From the NCBI RefSeq assembly GCF_014705605.1, contig NZ_JACXIZ010000004.1, positions 19,614 to 83,613 of the forward strand: DNA of 64,000 nucleotides. The letters are read 5' to 3'. Positions 7,375 to 16,279 of this stretch are shown piece by piece. Position numbers and translations under genes: made by a program. Position 1 is the first letter of the stretch. Every line of letters begins with the position of its first letter. A model generated the notes under the pieces. It had not been told where the DNA came from, searched no databases, and was given only the letters and a program-made list of their open reading frames with translations. The stretch is from Paenibacillus sabuli. GTDB taxonomy: Bacteria; Bacillota; Bacilli; Paenibacillales; Paenibacillaceae.

Positions 7375-10300
7375 TCACGGAGCGACAGCACCATCGGTCA
7401 CAGCGTCTTCAGCACCGGCGCCGCCGGTCATGTCGCCACCAGCGCCGACCCCGTCGGTCATACTGGCGTCAGCGCCCGTCCCGCTGCCGTCGCTGCTACC
7501 GCCGTCACTGCCGTCGCCCGTCCCGCTGCCGTCGCTGCTACCGCCGTCAATGCCGTCGCCCGTCCCGCCGACGTCGCTGCCACCGGCGTCAATGCCGTCG
7601 CCGGTGCTGCCCGCACTGGCTCCTTCCGACGTCCCGGCTGCGCCTTGGAGCAGCCGTTCCAGCTCCTGCAGCGCCCGCCCGGCGGCCTCGTAGTCGCCCT
7701 CGCGATTGGCTGCGCGATAGGCCTCGAAGGCCGATTCCGCCTGCTGCAGCACATCGGCCGCTGCGCCGGTGTCCGTGCCGGGCGTGCCGTCTCCGGTACC
7801 GCCGACCGGCGTGCCGGTATCCGGCGTCTGGGTCTGGCCGTCGTCCTCCGGTTCGTCCGCGTCGCCATACGGCTCGCCCATCCGCTCGAACAGGCGCTGC
7901 AGCGACTGCTCCAGCGTCGGCTCCATGACGATGTAGTCCTCGTAGGCGACGATGATGCGCTTGACCTCGGGCAGCGAGGTCTCGTTGCTCGATTCGATGT
8001 ACAGCGGCTCGATGTAGAGCAGCGTATCCTCGATCGGGATGACGAGCAGGTTGCCGCGGATGACGTTCGATCCGCCTTGCGACCACAGATTGAGCTGCTG
8101 CGAGATCTCGGCGTTCTGATTGACGCGGTTCTCGATCTGCTGCGGCCCGTAGATGTTGCGCTGGCGGCTATATTCGTAGACCAGCATCTCGCCGTAGCGG
8201 TCGCCGTCGTTGCGCACGCCCATCCAGGCGATCAGATTCTGCTTGCGGTTCGGCGTGAACGGCGTCATGAGCACGAGCTCCTCCTGATCGGCTTCGTTCA
8301 GCTTCAGCGTCACGTAATACGGGTCCATCTCGATGTCGTCGCCGAAGTACTTCTCCGTCGGGAACTGCCAGTAGTCCTCTCGATTGTAGAACAATTGCAG
8401 ATCCGTCATATGGTACGCCCGGTACAGGCTCGCGCGCTGCTTGAACAGCGTCTCCGGGTAGCGGAAGTGGCTGCGAATGTCCTCCGGCACCTCGGTCGTC
8501 AGCAGACCGGGGAACATCTTGTTGTACGTCTGCGCCAGCGGGTCGTCCGGATCGACGAGGTAGAAGGTCACCTCCCCGGTATAAGCCTCCACTGCGATCT
8601 TGATCGAATTGCGAATATAGTTGTCGCCGTAGCCGTCGTCGTCGGAGAACGGATAGCGGTCGGTGCTGGTGAAGGCGTCGATCAGCCAGACCAGCGTGCC
8701 GTCCTCGCGGATGACCGGATAGGCGTCCGGCTCCAGATCCAGGAACGGGGCGATGCGATGCACGCGGTCGTAAATGTTGCGCGTCTGCAGCAGCTGGCTG
8801 TCGCCGGTAATCTGTCCGGATATCAGATAGCGGTACGCGCCTTCGTTCCAGGCGAACAGCAGCCGATTGATCCCGTTCATGCGAATGCCCGCCTCGCCTT
8901 CGTAGACGTACGGCTCATCCTCGATGGCGTCGGGATAATCGAACTCGGTGACCTTGGAATTGACGATGACCGAGTCGTAGCGATTCTCGCCGAAGTAAAT
9001 CTGCGGCCGCGAGATCGGAATCGAGCCCTCCGGCGGCAGGTTCTCCACCAGGTACTCCGGCTGTCCCTCGGCGGTAATCTCGTTGACCGCGCTTACCGCG
9101 ACGCCGTAGCCGTGGGTGTAGCGCAGATTCTGGTTCACCCACGTCTGCGCCTGCTCCGGCAGATTGGCCTGGGTCAGCTCGCGGGCGGCGATGAACACCT
9201 GCTGGTACTCGCCGTCGATCATGTAACGGTCGATGTCGACGTCGGCGAAGTTGTAGTACGGCCGGATCGTCTGCAATTGGTTGTACACCTCGCCGAGCGG
9301 GCGGGCGTCGTTGATGCGGATATTGCGCATCGTCGTCTCGTTGCGGTCGAGCATCCCCTGGTCGAGCGAGGCGTTCACTTGCTTGTCGATCACCTCGATG
9401 CCGTCCAGCTCGTGCGCCTGGCGCGTCATGGCCACGCTGTCGGCGATGAACGGCTCCTCGCGCGCGAATTCATTGGGCGAGACGAGCATGCCCTGCACGC
9501 CGAGCGAGGCTGCCTGGCCGAGCACGAGCACGCCGATGTACAGCGCGGCCGCTCCCTTGAGCAAGCCGGCACGCTTGCGGATCAGGGCCAGCACGAGCAT
9601 CGCGGTCACGATCAGCGAGACCGCGGCCATGGCGTAGTCGGCCGGGATGTTGACGTACTTGTCGGTGAAGCTGACGCCGTGCACGACCGACTGCTGGAAG
9701 GCGTTGACCTGCGCCGTCAGCGCCGTCTCATACGGGCTGAGCGCGAAGTGCGCCGTGACGAGCAGGCCGAGCCAGACGACGCCGCCGATGAAGTGCACCC
9801 GCGCGCCGCGCGATTCGCCGATCATGCCGCCCGAGCCGTAGATGATCAGCTTGGCCGCGACGTTGAGGACGGCGAGGAAGAGCAGCACGCCGAGCGCGAA
9901 CTTCCACATCGGCAGCGTATAGACGAAGAACGAGACGTCCAGGCCGAAGTGCGGATCGGCCGTGCCGAAGTCGGTCTGGTACAGATAGCCGAGCAGCCGC
10001 TGCCAGCCCAGCCCCTGCACCCAGGAGTAGCCGATCCAGCCGAGCAGCAGCGAGACTGCGGCGTTGGACCAGGCATACAGCTTGCCGTTCTTGAGGAAGG
10101 CATGCAGATTGTTCAGCCCGCGCTGCTTGACGAAGGTGGCTCGTATGTTGCGCAGCAGCCAGAACGTCGTCGCGAAGAACAGCACGAAGCCCAGCGCGCC
10201 GAGCCCGATGCGCGAGGCGAAGATCGTCAGGAACGTCCCCTTGAAGCCGAGCGAGGACGCCCACACGTAGTCCGCCCACCAGCCGGCGGTGGCGACGGCG

Positions 10301-10434
10301 GCGAGCAGCAGCACGAGCAGCACGGCCGCCAGCTTGAGCAGACCCGAAGCCCGCTTCGACAGACGCGGCATGCGCATGTTGTTCATTTGCTTTTTCCATT
10401 GTTCGAATTCGTTGTTAGCCAAGTGCCGTATCAC
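7375..10434 (-). CDS. UPF0182 family membrane protein
   Basis: The 1019-residue protein belongs to UPF0182 (COG1615), large membrane proteins of unknown function found in Firmicutes, Actinobacteria and Cyanobacteria. The first 310 or so residues hold about seven membrane helices; residues 320-880 form a long extracytoplasmic region (for example RPYYNFADVDIDRYMIDGEY and TPFTPNRKQNLIAWMG). The last 130 residues are Gly/Ser/Asp/Thr-rich low complexity made partly of 14-residue repeats. The start is uncertain: GTG 10434 directly abuts an AGGGGA, whereas TTG 10422 has that site 12 bases upstream. The M20 peptidase gene lies about 100 bases upstream on the same strand, so co-transcription is possible. 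Confidence 0.9.
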   Translation of the reverse strand: MIRHLANNEFEQWKKQMNNMRMPRLSKRASGLLKLAAVLLVLLLAAVATAGWWADYVWASSLGFKGTFLTIFASRIGLGALGFVLFFATTFWLLRNIRATFVKQRGLNNLHAFLKNGKLYAWSNAAVSLLLGWIGYSWVQGLGWQRLLGYLYQTDFGTADPHFGLDVSFFVYTLPMWKFALGVLLFLAVLNVAAKLIIYGSGGMIGESRGARVHFIGGVVWLGLLVTAHFALSPYETALTAQVNAFQQSVVHGVSFTDKYVNIPADYAMAAVSLIVTAMLVLALIRKRAGLLKGAAALYIGVLVLGQAASLGVQGMLVSPNEFAREEPFIADSVAMTRQAHELDGIEVIDKQVNASLDQGMLDRNETTMRNIRINDARPLGEVYNQLQTIRPYYNFADVDIDRYMIDGEYQQVFIAARELTQANLPEQAQTWVNQNLRYTHGYGVAVSAVNEITAEGQPEYLVENLPPEGSIPISRPQIYFGENRYDSVIVNSKVTEFDYPDAIEDEPYVYEGEAGIRMNGINRLLFAWNEGAYRYLISGQITGDSQLLQTRNIYDRVHRIAPFLDLEPDAYPVIREDGTLVWLIDAFTSTDRYPFSDDDGYGDNYIRNSIKIAVEAYTGEVTFYLVDPDDPLAQTYNKMFPGLLTTEVPEDIRSHFRYPETLFKQRASLYRAYHMTDLQLFYNREDYWQFPTEKYFGDDIEMDPYYVTLKLNEADQEELVLMTPFTPNRKQNLIAWMGVRNDGDRYGEMLVYEYSRQRNIYGPQQIENRVNQNAEISQQLNLWSQGGSNVIRGNLLVIPIEDTLLYIEPLYIESSNETSLPEVKRIIVAYEDYIVMEPTLEQSLQRLFERMGEPYGDADEPEDDGQTQTPDTGTPVGGTGDGTPGTDTGAAADVLQQAESAFEAYRAANREGDYEAAGRALQELERLLQGAAGTSEGASAGSTGDGIDAGGSDVGGTGDGIDGGSSDGSGTGDGSDGGSSDGSGTGADASMTDGVGAGGDMTGGAGAEDAVTDGAVAP
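7474..7610 (-). repeat. 42-bp tandem repeat coding for 14-residue Gly/Ser/Asp repeats
   Basis: The sequence beginning GCCCGTCCC recurs at 7474, 7516 and 7558, and in diverged form at 7600, exactly 42 bases apart. On the coding strand it yields 14-residue units around GDGIDGGSSDGSGT in the tail of the UPF0182 protein. Near-identity at DNA level points to recent slippage or recombination. Confidence 0.85.
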
Positions 10435-10536
10435 TCCCCTGTTGCAGTTTCCTTTGCGTACCTTTACGCAATTGGCGGGTTATTGGTTTCACACCGGGCT
10501 CAGGGACTGGCGGACCTGCAGCGTCGCCGCCACGGG

Positions 10537-11910
10537 TCACGCGGGCGATTGGGAGCCGAGCAGCTCCAGGTAGCGTACGATCGTCTGCAGCCCCTTGTCG
10601 TAATTGTCCAGGTGAAAATGCTCGTCGGGCGCGTGCAGATTCTCCGTCGGCAGCCCGAAGCCCATCAGCACGACGGGCGCTCGCAGCTCCTGCGCAAATG
10701 CGGCGACGATCGGAATCGAGCCCCCGTCCTTGGTGAAAATCGCGCGCGTCCCATAGGCGGCCTCGTAGGCGTCGGCGGCGAGCTGCAGCACCGGGTGGCC
10801 CGGGTCGATGGAGAAGGCGGGCGCCTGTTCGCCGGGCGCAATCGCGAGCTCGGCTCCGGGCCCGGCATGCGCGCGCAGGTGACGGGCGACGCGCTCCAGC
10901 ACCTGCGCCGGATCCTGCTGCCCGACGAGGCGGCAGGTGATCTTGGCGTGCGCTTCCTTCGGAATGACCGTCTTGGTCCCCTCGCCCTGGAAGCCGCCCC
11001 ACACGCCATTGAGCTCGAGCGTCGGCCGGGCGCCGGTGCGCTCCACGAACGTATAGCCCGCTTCGCCGACGAGCGCTTGCAGGCCGAGCTCGCCCTGCAG
11101 CATGGTCTCGTCGACGTCCTGCTTGGCCAGCTCGGCGCGCAGGTCCGCCGTCAGCTCCGGGACGCCCTCGTAGAAGCCGTCGACGGCAATGCGGCCCTGT
11201 TCGTCGCGCAGCGTGGCGAGCAGGGCGACGAGCGCGTGCAGCGCATTGGGCACGCCGCCGCCGTACAGGCCCGAGTGCAGATCGGTAGCGGCGGTGCGCA
11301 GCGTGAGCTCGAGCGAGCAGAGGCCGCGCAGTCCGGTGCAGATCGACGGCCGGCCGGGCTCGAGCAGCGACGAGTCGGAGATGAGGATGGCGTCGCAGGC
11401 GAGCCGCTCCCGCTCCTGCGCCAGGTACGGCGGCAGATTGGGGCTGGCGACCTCTTCCTCGCCTTCGATGCAGAATTTCAGGTTGACCGGCAGCTCGCCC
11501 GCCGCGAGCAGCGCCTCGGCCGCCTTGATGTGCAGGAACAATTGGCCCTTGTCGTCGGTTGCGCCGCGGGCGTACAGCTTGCCGCCCCGCACCTGCGGCT
11601 CGAACGGCGGCGTCGTCCACAGGTGCAGCGGATCGACCGGCTGCACGTCGTAATGGCCGTACACGAGCACGGTCGGCTTGCCCGGCGCATGCAGATGGTC
11701 GGCGTAGACGATCGGATGACCGGCCGTCTGGCGCACCTCCACATGCTCCAGACCGGCGCGCTCCAGCGCCTCCGCCAGCCACTCGGCGGCGCGGGCGGTG
11801 TCCGCCTTGTGCGCGCTGAGCGCGGAGACGCTCGGGATCGACAGCCATTCGCTCAGCTCCTGCAGATGGCGCTCGCGGTGATGGTTCAGATAGGTATGGG
11901 GACTTGTCAA
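10537..11910 (-). CDS. M20 family metallodipeptidase
   Basis: The 457-residue protein is a full-length zinc dipeptidase of the M20 (ArgE/DapE/CPG2) family. Metal and catalytic residues are in place: H86 and D88 in YGHYDVQP, D119 in RGATDDKGQ, and the glutamates E151-E153 in EGEEEVASPNL. A lid or dimerisation domain occupies the middle (about 190-330). It should hydrolyse dipeptides or related N-acyl amino acids in the cytosol. The start is TTG 11910, eight bases after AAGGAGG; the open frame continues upstream to 12102 without initiation signals and with no family similarity. It lies upstream of the UPF0182 gene on the same strand. Confidence 0.93.
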   Translation of the reverse strand: MTSPHTYLNHHRERHLQELSEWLSIPSVSALSAHKADTARAAEWLAEALERAGLEHVEVRQTAGHPIVYADHLHAPGKPTVLVYGHYDVQPVDPLHLWTTPPFEPQVRGGKLYARGATDDKGQLFLHIKAAEALLAAGELPVNLKFCIEGEEEVASPNLPPYLAQERERLACDAILISDSSLLEPGRPSICTGLRGLCSLELTLRTAATDLHSGLYGGGVPNALHALVALLATLRDEQGRIAVDGFYEGVPELTADLRAELAKQDVDETMLQGELGLQALVGEAGYTFVERTGARPTLELNGVWGGFQGEGTKTVIPKEAHAKITCRLVGQQDPAQVLERVARHLRAHAGPGAELAIAPGEQAPAFSIDPGHPVLQLAADAYEAAYGTRAIFTKDGGSIPIVAAFAQELRAPVVLMGFGLPTENLHAPDEHFHLDNYDKGLQTIVRYLELLGSQSPA

Positions 11911-12092
11911 GGTGAAGCCTCCTTTGCTTATTTTTTGAAGCCTTTCGCCGAGCCGGTGCGTAGTACTGGAATGTCCGGCAATCGAGAATCGGTGGATGTG
12001 GCCTAATTGTACCGAATCGCGCGCCAAATTCAAAGCCGCCGGCCGCGCCGTGCGGCCGGGGGCGAGCCAGCGGGGATGAACGGAAGCATGGC

Positions 12093-12136
12093 TGCGATTC
12101 ACACGCGTTCGCGATTCACACCCGTTCGGAACGGGT
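12093..12136. promoter_or_regulatory. Direct and inverted repeats upstream of the serine hydrolase gene
   Basis: GCGATTCACACGCGTTC is followed immediately by the near copy GCGATTCACACCCGTTC. The second runs into a perfect inverted repeat ACCCGTTC-G-GAACGGGT (12120-12136). The location, between the divergent M20 and serine hydrolase genes, suits an operator, but no cognate regulator is identified. Confidence 0.4.
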
Positions 12137-12192
12137 AAGGATCACTGTTTTCGGCGCTTGTCGGACGAAAAAATGAATGACGGGAGAATGGA

Positions 12193-14571
12193 GTGAGATT
12201 GACATTGCCGAATGAAATGCATGAAAAACCGCGCCGGCGCGTAAGGCCCCTGCTGGCAGGGGTATTGACGCTCTCGCTGACGGTCGCGGGCGCGCCGCTC
12301 GCGATGGCCCAGGATGTGCCGGATGAGGCGCCGCTGTCGGAGTCGACCCAGGCGTCGGTGGCGCAGGCAGCGCCGGGGCTCGCGGAGGCCCGGGAGCTTA
12401 CGGCAGAATCCGCGAAAGCTTTTCTGGATGAGTTTTTCGCCGATCCGACGACGGATCCGTATTATACCGGAGCTTCGGTCGCCATCATCAAGGACGGCGA
12501 GGTGCTCGCCGAATCGGGATACGGCCTGGCCGACGCGGAGCAAGAGGCCGCGGTGGACCCGCAGGAGACGCTCTTTCGGGTGGCGTCCGTATCCAAGACC
12601 TTCACGGCTGTGGCGATCATGCAGCTCGTCGAGCAGGGACTCATCGAGCTGGGCGGGGATATCCGCGATTACCTGCCGGAGCTGGAGTTCGACAATACGA
12701 CCGGCATGCCGGTGACGGTGGCGGACCTGCTGCTGCATCTGTCCGGCCTCGAGGTGCGGGATCCGAAGCCAACCGATCTGCATCCCGATCTGGATCGGGT
12801 CGTCGAGATCGAGGATGTGGTCATGTCGCGGATGCCCGATGTCGTGCGCGAGCCGGGTTCGGCCTACATGTACGACAATTTCGGCTACCAAATGCTCGGT
12901 CTGATCGTGCAGGAGGTCAGCGGAGAGCGGTTCGAGGATTACGTTCAGACGCATATTTTCGAGCCGCTGGGCATGGACAGCAGCACCTTCGTGCTGACCG
13001 ACCAAGCGCTGGAGCAGCTCGCGACCGGCTACGATCCGGCGGGCAATCCGCTCGAGCCCTATGCCGTCACGCCGACGGTCATGCCCGAGGGCGGCATGCT
13101 GTCCACGGCCGGGGATATGACCCGGTTCATGCTGGCCTTCCTGGGCGAGGGCGAGCTGGACGGGCAGCGCGTGCTGAGCGAGGCTTCGGTGCGCGAGATG
13201 GAGCAATACCGTGCGTATGTGCACGAGCTGCTGCCGGATACGACCTACGGCTTCGAAGCGCCGATGCAGCTTCCCGGCGCGGGCAGCAGCGATGCGATCG
13301 TGACCAAGGCGGGCGACCTGATCGGCTTCAGCTCGTATCTCGTGCTGCTGCCGGAGGAGGAGACGGGCTTCTTCCTGACGTACAATCAACAGGGCGTGCT
13401 GCGGAATTTGTTTTACCCGGCCTTTATGGCGGCGTTTTTTCCGGAATACGCCGCGCCGGCGGCGCTTGACGACTTCACGCCGCAGGCTGCCGGGGAGCTG
13501 GACAAGTTCACGGGCTACTACGCGGACCTGCGCCTGCGTCCCTTCGTGACGCAGCTGACGCCAGGCGAAGGCGACGGGACACTGACGATTGCCGACGCGT
13601 TCCTCGGCGCGCGCCAGCTGCAGCAGGTGGACGACAATCTGTTCGTAGACGAGCTGACCGGCCAGTTCACCGGCTTCCGCCTCGACGAGATGGGCGAGCC
13701 GACGTATATGAAGGAGCCGTATCTCAACCCGCTCGGCTACGCGGTCAAGGGCGAGGCCGCCGCGGGCTTCGCGGATGTGTCGGCTGACGATCCGTATGCC
13801 GCATTCATTCACGCGCTGCAGTCGCTCGGCTATTATCCGAATGACAACGAGGCCATGTTCGGCCCTGAGGTCGCGGTGAGCCGTGCCGAGTACGTGCAGC
13901 GTCTGCTGGCGGTCAGCATGGTGCAGCCGAGCGCCTCGAGCGAGCTGGCCTTCGCGGACCTGGAGGGCCATCCGCTGGCAGGCTATGTGCAGGCGGCGTA
14001 TGAGCTGGGCATGGTTCAGGGCAGCGGGGACGCGCGCTTCGAGCCGGATCGTCCGGTGCAGCGCCAGGAGGCGGCCGTCATGGTATGGCGCCTGCTGCAG
14101 GCGCAGTACCCGAATGAGTTGTTCGCGGATGTGGCGCTCGCCGGAGAGACCGCCGCTTGGGCGGAGCCGGCGGTGCGCATGATGGTCGCGCTCGGTCTGT
14201 ACGGGCCGGAGGTCGAGCTGGACGGCCAGGGGGCGGCGGACTATAGGAGCCGCGTCGCGATGAATCGCGAGCAGCTCGCCGCCTTGCTGTATCGCATCCT
14301 GACCCAGCCGACCGATCAGATTGTAGCGGCGCAGCAGAGCGCGCAGCAGGCAGCGCCTGAGGCGGATCCGGGCGAAGCCGCGCCCGGTGAGGATGCGCCC
14401 GGCGAGGCCGCAACGAGCCAGGACGCGCCTCGCGAGGCGCAAGAGCCGGCTACAGACGGTGCGCCTGCGGAGGAACAGTTGCAGACGCCCGCCGAAGCGA
14501 GCCCTGCCGCGCCCGCATCAGCGGGGCAAGGGCCAGACGAGCAGGCGCCTGACGCCCAAGACGCTGCGTAG
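12193..14571 (+). CDS. SLH-anchored class C beta-lactamase-like serine hydrolase
   Basis: The 792-residue protein has a signal peptide (about 1-36, ending APLAMAQ). A beta-lactamase/penicillin-binding-protein-4*-like domain follows (about 70-400) with catalytic S132-x-x-K135 in VASVSKTF and the second motif Y227-D-N229 in MYDNFGY. After a spacer come three S-layer homology repeats (about 521-704) that bind pyruvylated secondary wall polymer, so the enzyme should sit on the cell surface. An 88-residue Ala/Pro/Glu/Gln-rich tail follows the SLH repeats, which is unusual because they are normally terminal. Such enzymes act on peptides, esters or D-amino-acid substrates; resistance to beta-lactams should not be assumed. 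GTG 12193 is preceded by GGGAG. Confidence 0.88.
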   Translation: MRLTLPNEMHEKPRRRVRPLLAGVLTLSLTVAGAPLAMAQDVPDEAPLSESTQASVAQAAPGLAEARELTAESAKAFLDEFFADPTTDPYYTGASVAIIKDGEVLAESGYGLADAEQEAAVDPQETLFRVASVSKTFTAVAIMQLVEQGLIELGGDIRDYLPELEFDNTTGMPVTVADLLLHLSGLEVRDPKPTDLHPDLDRVVEIEDVVMSRMPDVVREPGSAYMYDNFGYQMLGLIVQEVSGERFEDYVQTHIFEPLGMDSSTFVLTDQALEQLATGYDPAGNPLEPYAVTPTVMPEGGMLSTAGDMTRFMLAFLGEGELDGQRVLSEASVREMEQYRAYVHELLPDTTYGFEAPMQLPGAGSSDAIVTKAGDLIGFSSYLVLLPEEETGFFLTYNQQGVLRNLFYPAFMAAFFPEYAAPAALDDFTPQAAGELDKFTGYYADLRLRPFVTQLTPGEGDGTLTIADAFLGARQLQQVDDNLFVDELTGQFTGFRLDEMGEPTYMKEPYLNPLGYAVKGEAAAGFADVSADDPYAAFIHALQSLGYYPNDNEAMFGPEVAVSRAEYVQRLLAVSMVQPSASSELAFADLEGHPLAGYVQAAYELGMVQGSGDARFEPDRPVQRQEAAVMVWRLLQAQYPNELFADVALAGETAAWAEPAVRMMVALGLYGPEVELDGQGAADYRSRVAMNREQLAALLYRILTQPTDQIVAAQQSAQQAAPEADPGEAAPGEDAPGEAATSQDAPREAQEPATDGAPAEEQLQTPAEASPAAPASAGQGPDEQAPDAQDAA

Positions 14572-14744
14572 GGACGGTCCGCAGCGCCAGGGCTCCTTTC
14601 GAGGATGGAGTTCCTGCCGCCGATGGCGTGTCTCCGGTTTTTCCGGCACCGGCGGCCTGCTCTTCTGGAGGGTAGCAGGATTGTAACACGATTTGAGCAG
14701 GGAGCACGAGGTGTTATCGGGAAGCGCTTTTCTCAAAATTTTTG

Positions 14745-14773
14745 TTGACGTTCGTCGGTGATTGACATATTAT
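14745..14773 (+). promoter_or_regulatory. Sigma-A promoter of the c-di-AMP riboswitch transcript
   Basis: TTGACG (14745-14750) and TATTAT (14768-14773) are separated by exactly 17 bases, and transcription would begin just before the riboswitch aptamer. Confidence 0.8.
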
Positions 14774-14777
14774 TAAT

Positions 14778-14908
14778 GTAGCGCTTAATTTCCGGACTTC
14801 TGTCTTGTTCCGGAAAGCGGGGGACCCAATGTAGTGGGGCGAATCGATCGTATGCCGATCGTAGGGAACCATCTTTCCCGAGTCCGTCAGCTAACCTCGT
14901 CAGCGGAA
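14778..14908 (+). promoter_or_regulatory. ydaO/yuaA-type cyclic di-AMP riboswitch aptamer
   Basis: The conserved blocks of the ydaO class occur in order: a CGCTTAAT start, GGGGGACCC, then GTGGGGCGAAT, a variable hairpin (CGATCGTATGCCGATCG), AGGGAACC, and the diagnostic CCGTCAGCTAACCTCGT near the 3' end. The closing P1 pairs CGCT (14780) with AGCG (14902). Members of this class (Rfam RF00379) bind c-di-AMP and usually switch off potassium transport or cell-wall hydrolase genes. A short terminator follows, so control is probably by transcription attenuation. The next gene on this strand is the KamA-like gene about 230 bases beyond the terminator. Confidence 0.92.
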
Positions 14909-14943
14909 GATGGGTCATAGCGATTGTGCGATTGTTCACATCG

Positions 14944-14964
14944 GACCCTTCGGGGTCTTTTTTT
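14944..14964 (+). terminator. Riboswitch expression-platform terminator
   Basis: GACCC-TTCG-GGGTC followed by seven Ts lies about 35 bases after the aptamer. It is the likely c-di-AMP-responsive terminator. Confidence 0.82.
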
Positions 14965-15193
14965 CGTCTACGCCAGAGGACTAGGCGATCTGTCCGGCTC
15001 GCGAAAAAGTAAAGCTATTGCGCCTGTGGCGCCAAGTCGACTGAGACAACTAGAGGCCCCCAATGAGAGGGCCCCAATGGCGATAGAAATTGGCGATGGA
15101 AAGTAACACTTTTTGCTCGTGTGCGGCGATACGTATGCGACGATGCGCATGCGACGAAGCATAAGCGACAATAGGAGGGCGAGGTGACGACAG

Positions 15194-16270
15194 ATGCTGC
15201 AATCGAGACCGCGGATGCCGGGCAAGCGCGGACGCGCCAAACCGGTCAAGCCGCTGCCGCCGAGCATGTCCCCGGGGAATGCGAATGCCGGCGGGGTCGG
15301 AGAGGATGTCCCGCGCGCCTGGGATGTCCTGCGGGCGCCGCCCAGCGCGGAGCAGGAGCCGAGCGCGGCCCGGCATTATGGCAATACCGCGCTGCTCACG
15401 CTGCCCGCCGGCGAGCCCGGCCGAGAGGGCCTCGGACCCGAGGCCAAGGCCTGGGCCGCCCGGCTGGAGCCTGGCCTGGCTTACATTGCCGCGCACCCGG
15501 AGATCCGCAGCGTTCGCCTGCTTGGCGCGGATGCGCTGGCACTGCCGGCACCGTTGCTGCGCCACGTGCTGGGCCGATTGCGCCGCCTCGGCCACGTACG
15601 GGCCGTTCGCCTGCATTCCGAGATGCCTGCCTCCCGGCCGCGCACGCTCTGCTGTGATGCAGGCCGTCTCGGCGCGATCCGTGCTTGCGCAGCGCCCGGC
15701 TTCCGCATCTTCGTACTGGCGCAGCTCGCGCATCCGGATCAGCTGACGACCGATGCGATCCGTTCCATTGCAGCCCTGCAGCGCTCAGGGGCGGCGGTCG
15801 CCTCGCTCATCCCGCTGCTGCCCGGTGTCAACGACGACGCGGCGCTGCTGGAGCGGCTGATGCTGGAGGGCATGGAGCACAATGTTGTGCCCTATGGCCT
15901 CTACCTGCGCCATCCGAACCTGGAGAAGGTGGCAGCAGCCCTGCCGCTGCATGCGGTGTATCGGCTGGCGGAAGAGGCGCGGGCGCGCATGATTGGCCCC
16001 GGCAAGCAGATTCGCTTGCTGCTGGGGGGCAAGGAAGGAGAGATTGAATTGCTGGCAATTGCTGACGGACACGCTTATCTGAATTACATGGCGCCATTGC
16101 CCGGCACCGAGACGCGCTTCGCGATCCGGCGCTGTCCGGAGGGGGCGTTCTGGTTCGAGGATCTGCCCGAGTCTCCATCCGGAGACAAGGAAGAGCGGCA
16201 GCCAGCTCAGGACCTGCCGCTGGATACCGATTGGCCGACCCGCGGCCCGGTGCGCATCATCGGCGACTGA
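15194..16270 (+). CDS. KamA-like (lysine 2,3-aminomutase family) protein lacking radical-SAM motifs
   Basis: The 358-residue protein follows the barrel pattern of KamA-type aminomutases: AYIAAHPEIRSVRLLGADAL, then RLRRLGHVRAVRLHSEMP, IRSIAALQRSGAAVASLIPLL-GVNDD and a C-terminal GGKEGEIELL followed by DGHAYLNYMAPLPG. The position that should carry the CxxxCxxC cluster reads NTALLTLPAGEPG with no cysteine, and the SAM-binding GGD is GAD. K280 in GGKEGE lies where KamA enzymes hold their PLP lysine. A catalytic radical-SAM role is therefore unlikely. The ATG at 15194 has GAGGTG 7 bases upstream. It is the first gene after a c-di-AMP riboswitch. The family assignment is from pattern recognition and should be tested by profile search. 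Confidence 0.65.
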   Translation: MLQSRPRMPGKRGRAKPVKPLPPSMSPGNANAGGVGEDVPRAWDVLRAPPSAEQEPSAARHYGNTALLTLPAGEPGREGLGPEAKAWAARLEPGLAYIAAHPEIRSVRLLGADALALPAPLLRHVLGRLRRLGHVRAVRLHSEMPASRPRTLCCDAGRLGAIRACAAPGFRIFVLAQLAHPDQLTTDAIRSIAALQRSGAAVASLIPLLPGVNDDAALLERLMLEGMEHNVVPYGLYLRHPNLEKVAAALPLHAVYRLAEEARARMIGPGKQIRLLLGGKEGEIELLAIADGHAYLNYMAPLPGTETRFAIRRCPEGAFWFEDLPESPSGDKEERQPAQDLPLDTDWPTRGPVRIIGD

Positions 16271-16279
16271 CGCCGTGTC

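Noticed and set aside
7645..12006. A 1453-codon open frame on the plus strand
   Set aside because: It is antisense to the UPF0182 and M20 genes; its protein is Arg/Val/Leu/Gln-rich without domains, an effect of high GC at third positions.
12142..14442. A 766-codon open frame on the minus strand
   Set aside because: It is antisense to the serine hydrolase/SLH gene, which has clear motifs and a ribosome binding site; the shadow protein has none.
15184..15657. Alternative GTG start in a different frame before the KamA-like gene
   Set aside because: Its product is low-complexity Arg/Gly/Ala sequence without similarity, while the 15194 frame follows the KamA pattern to its end.
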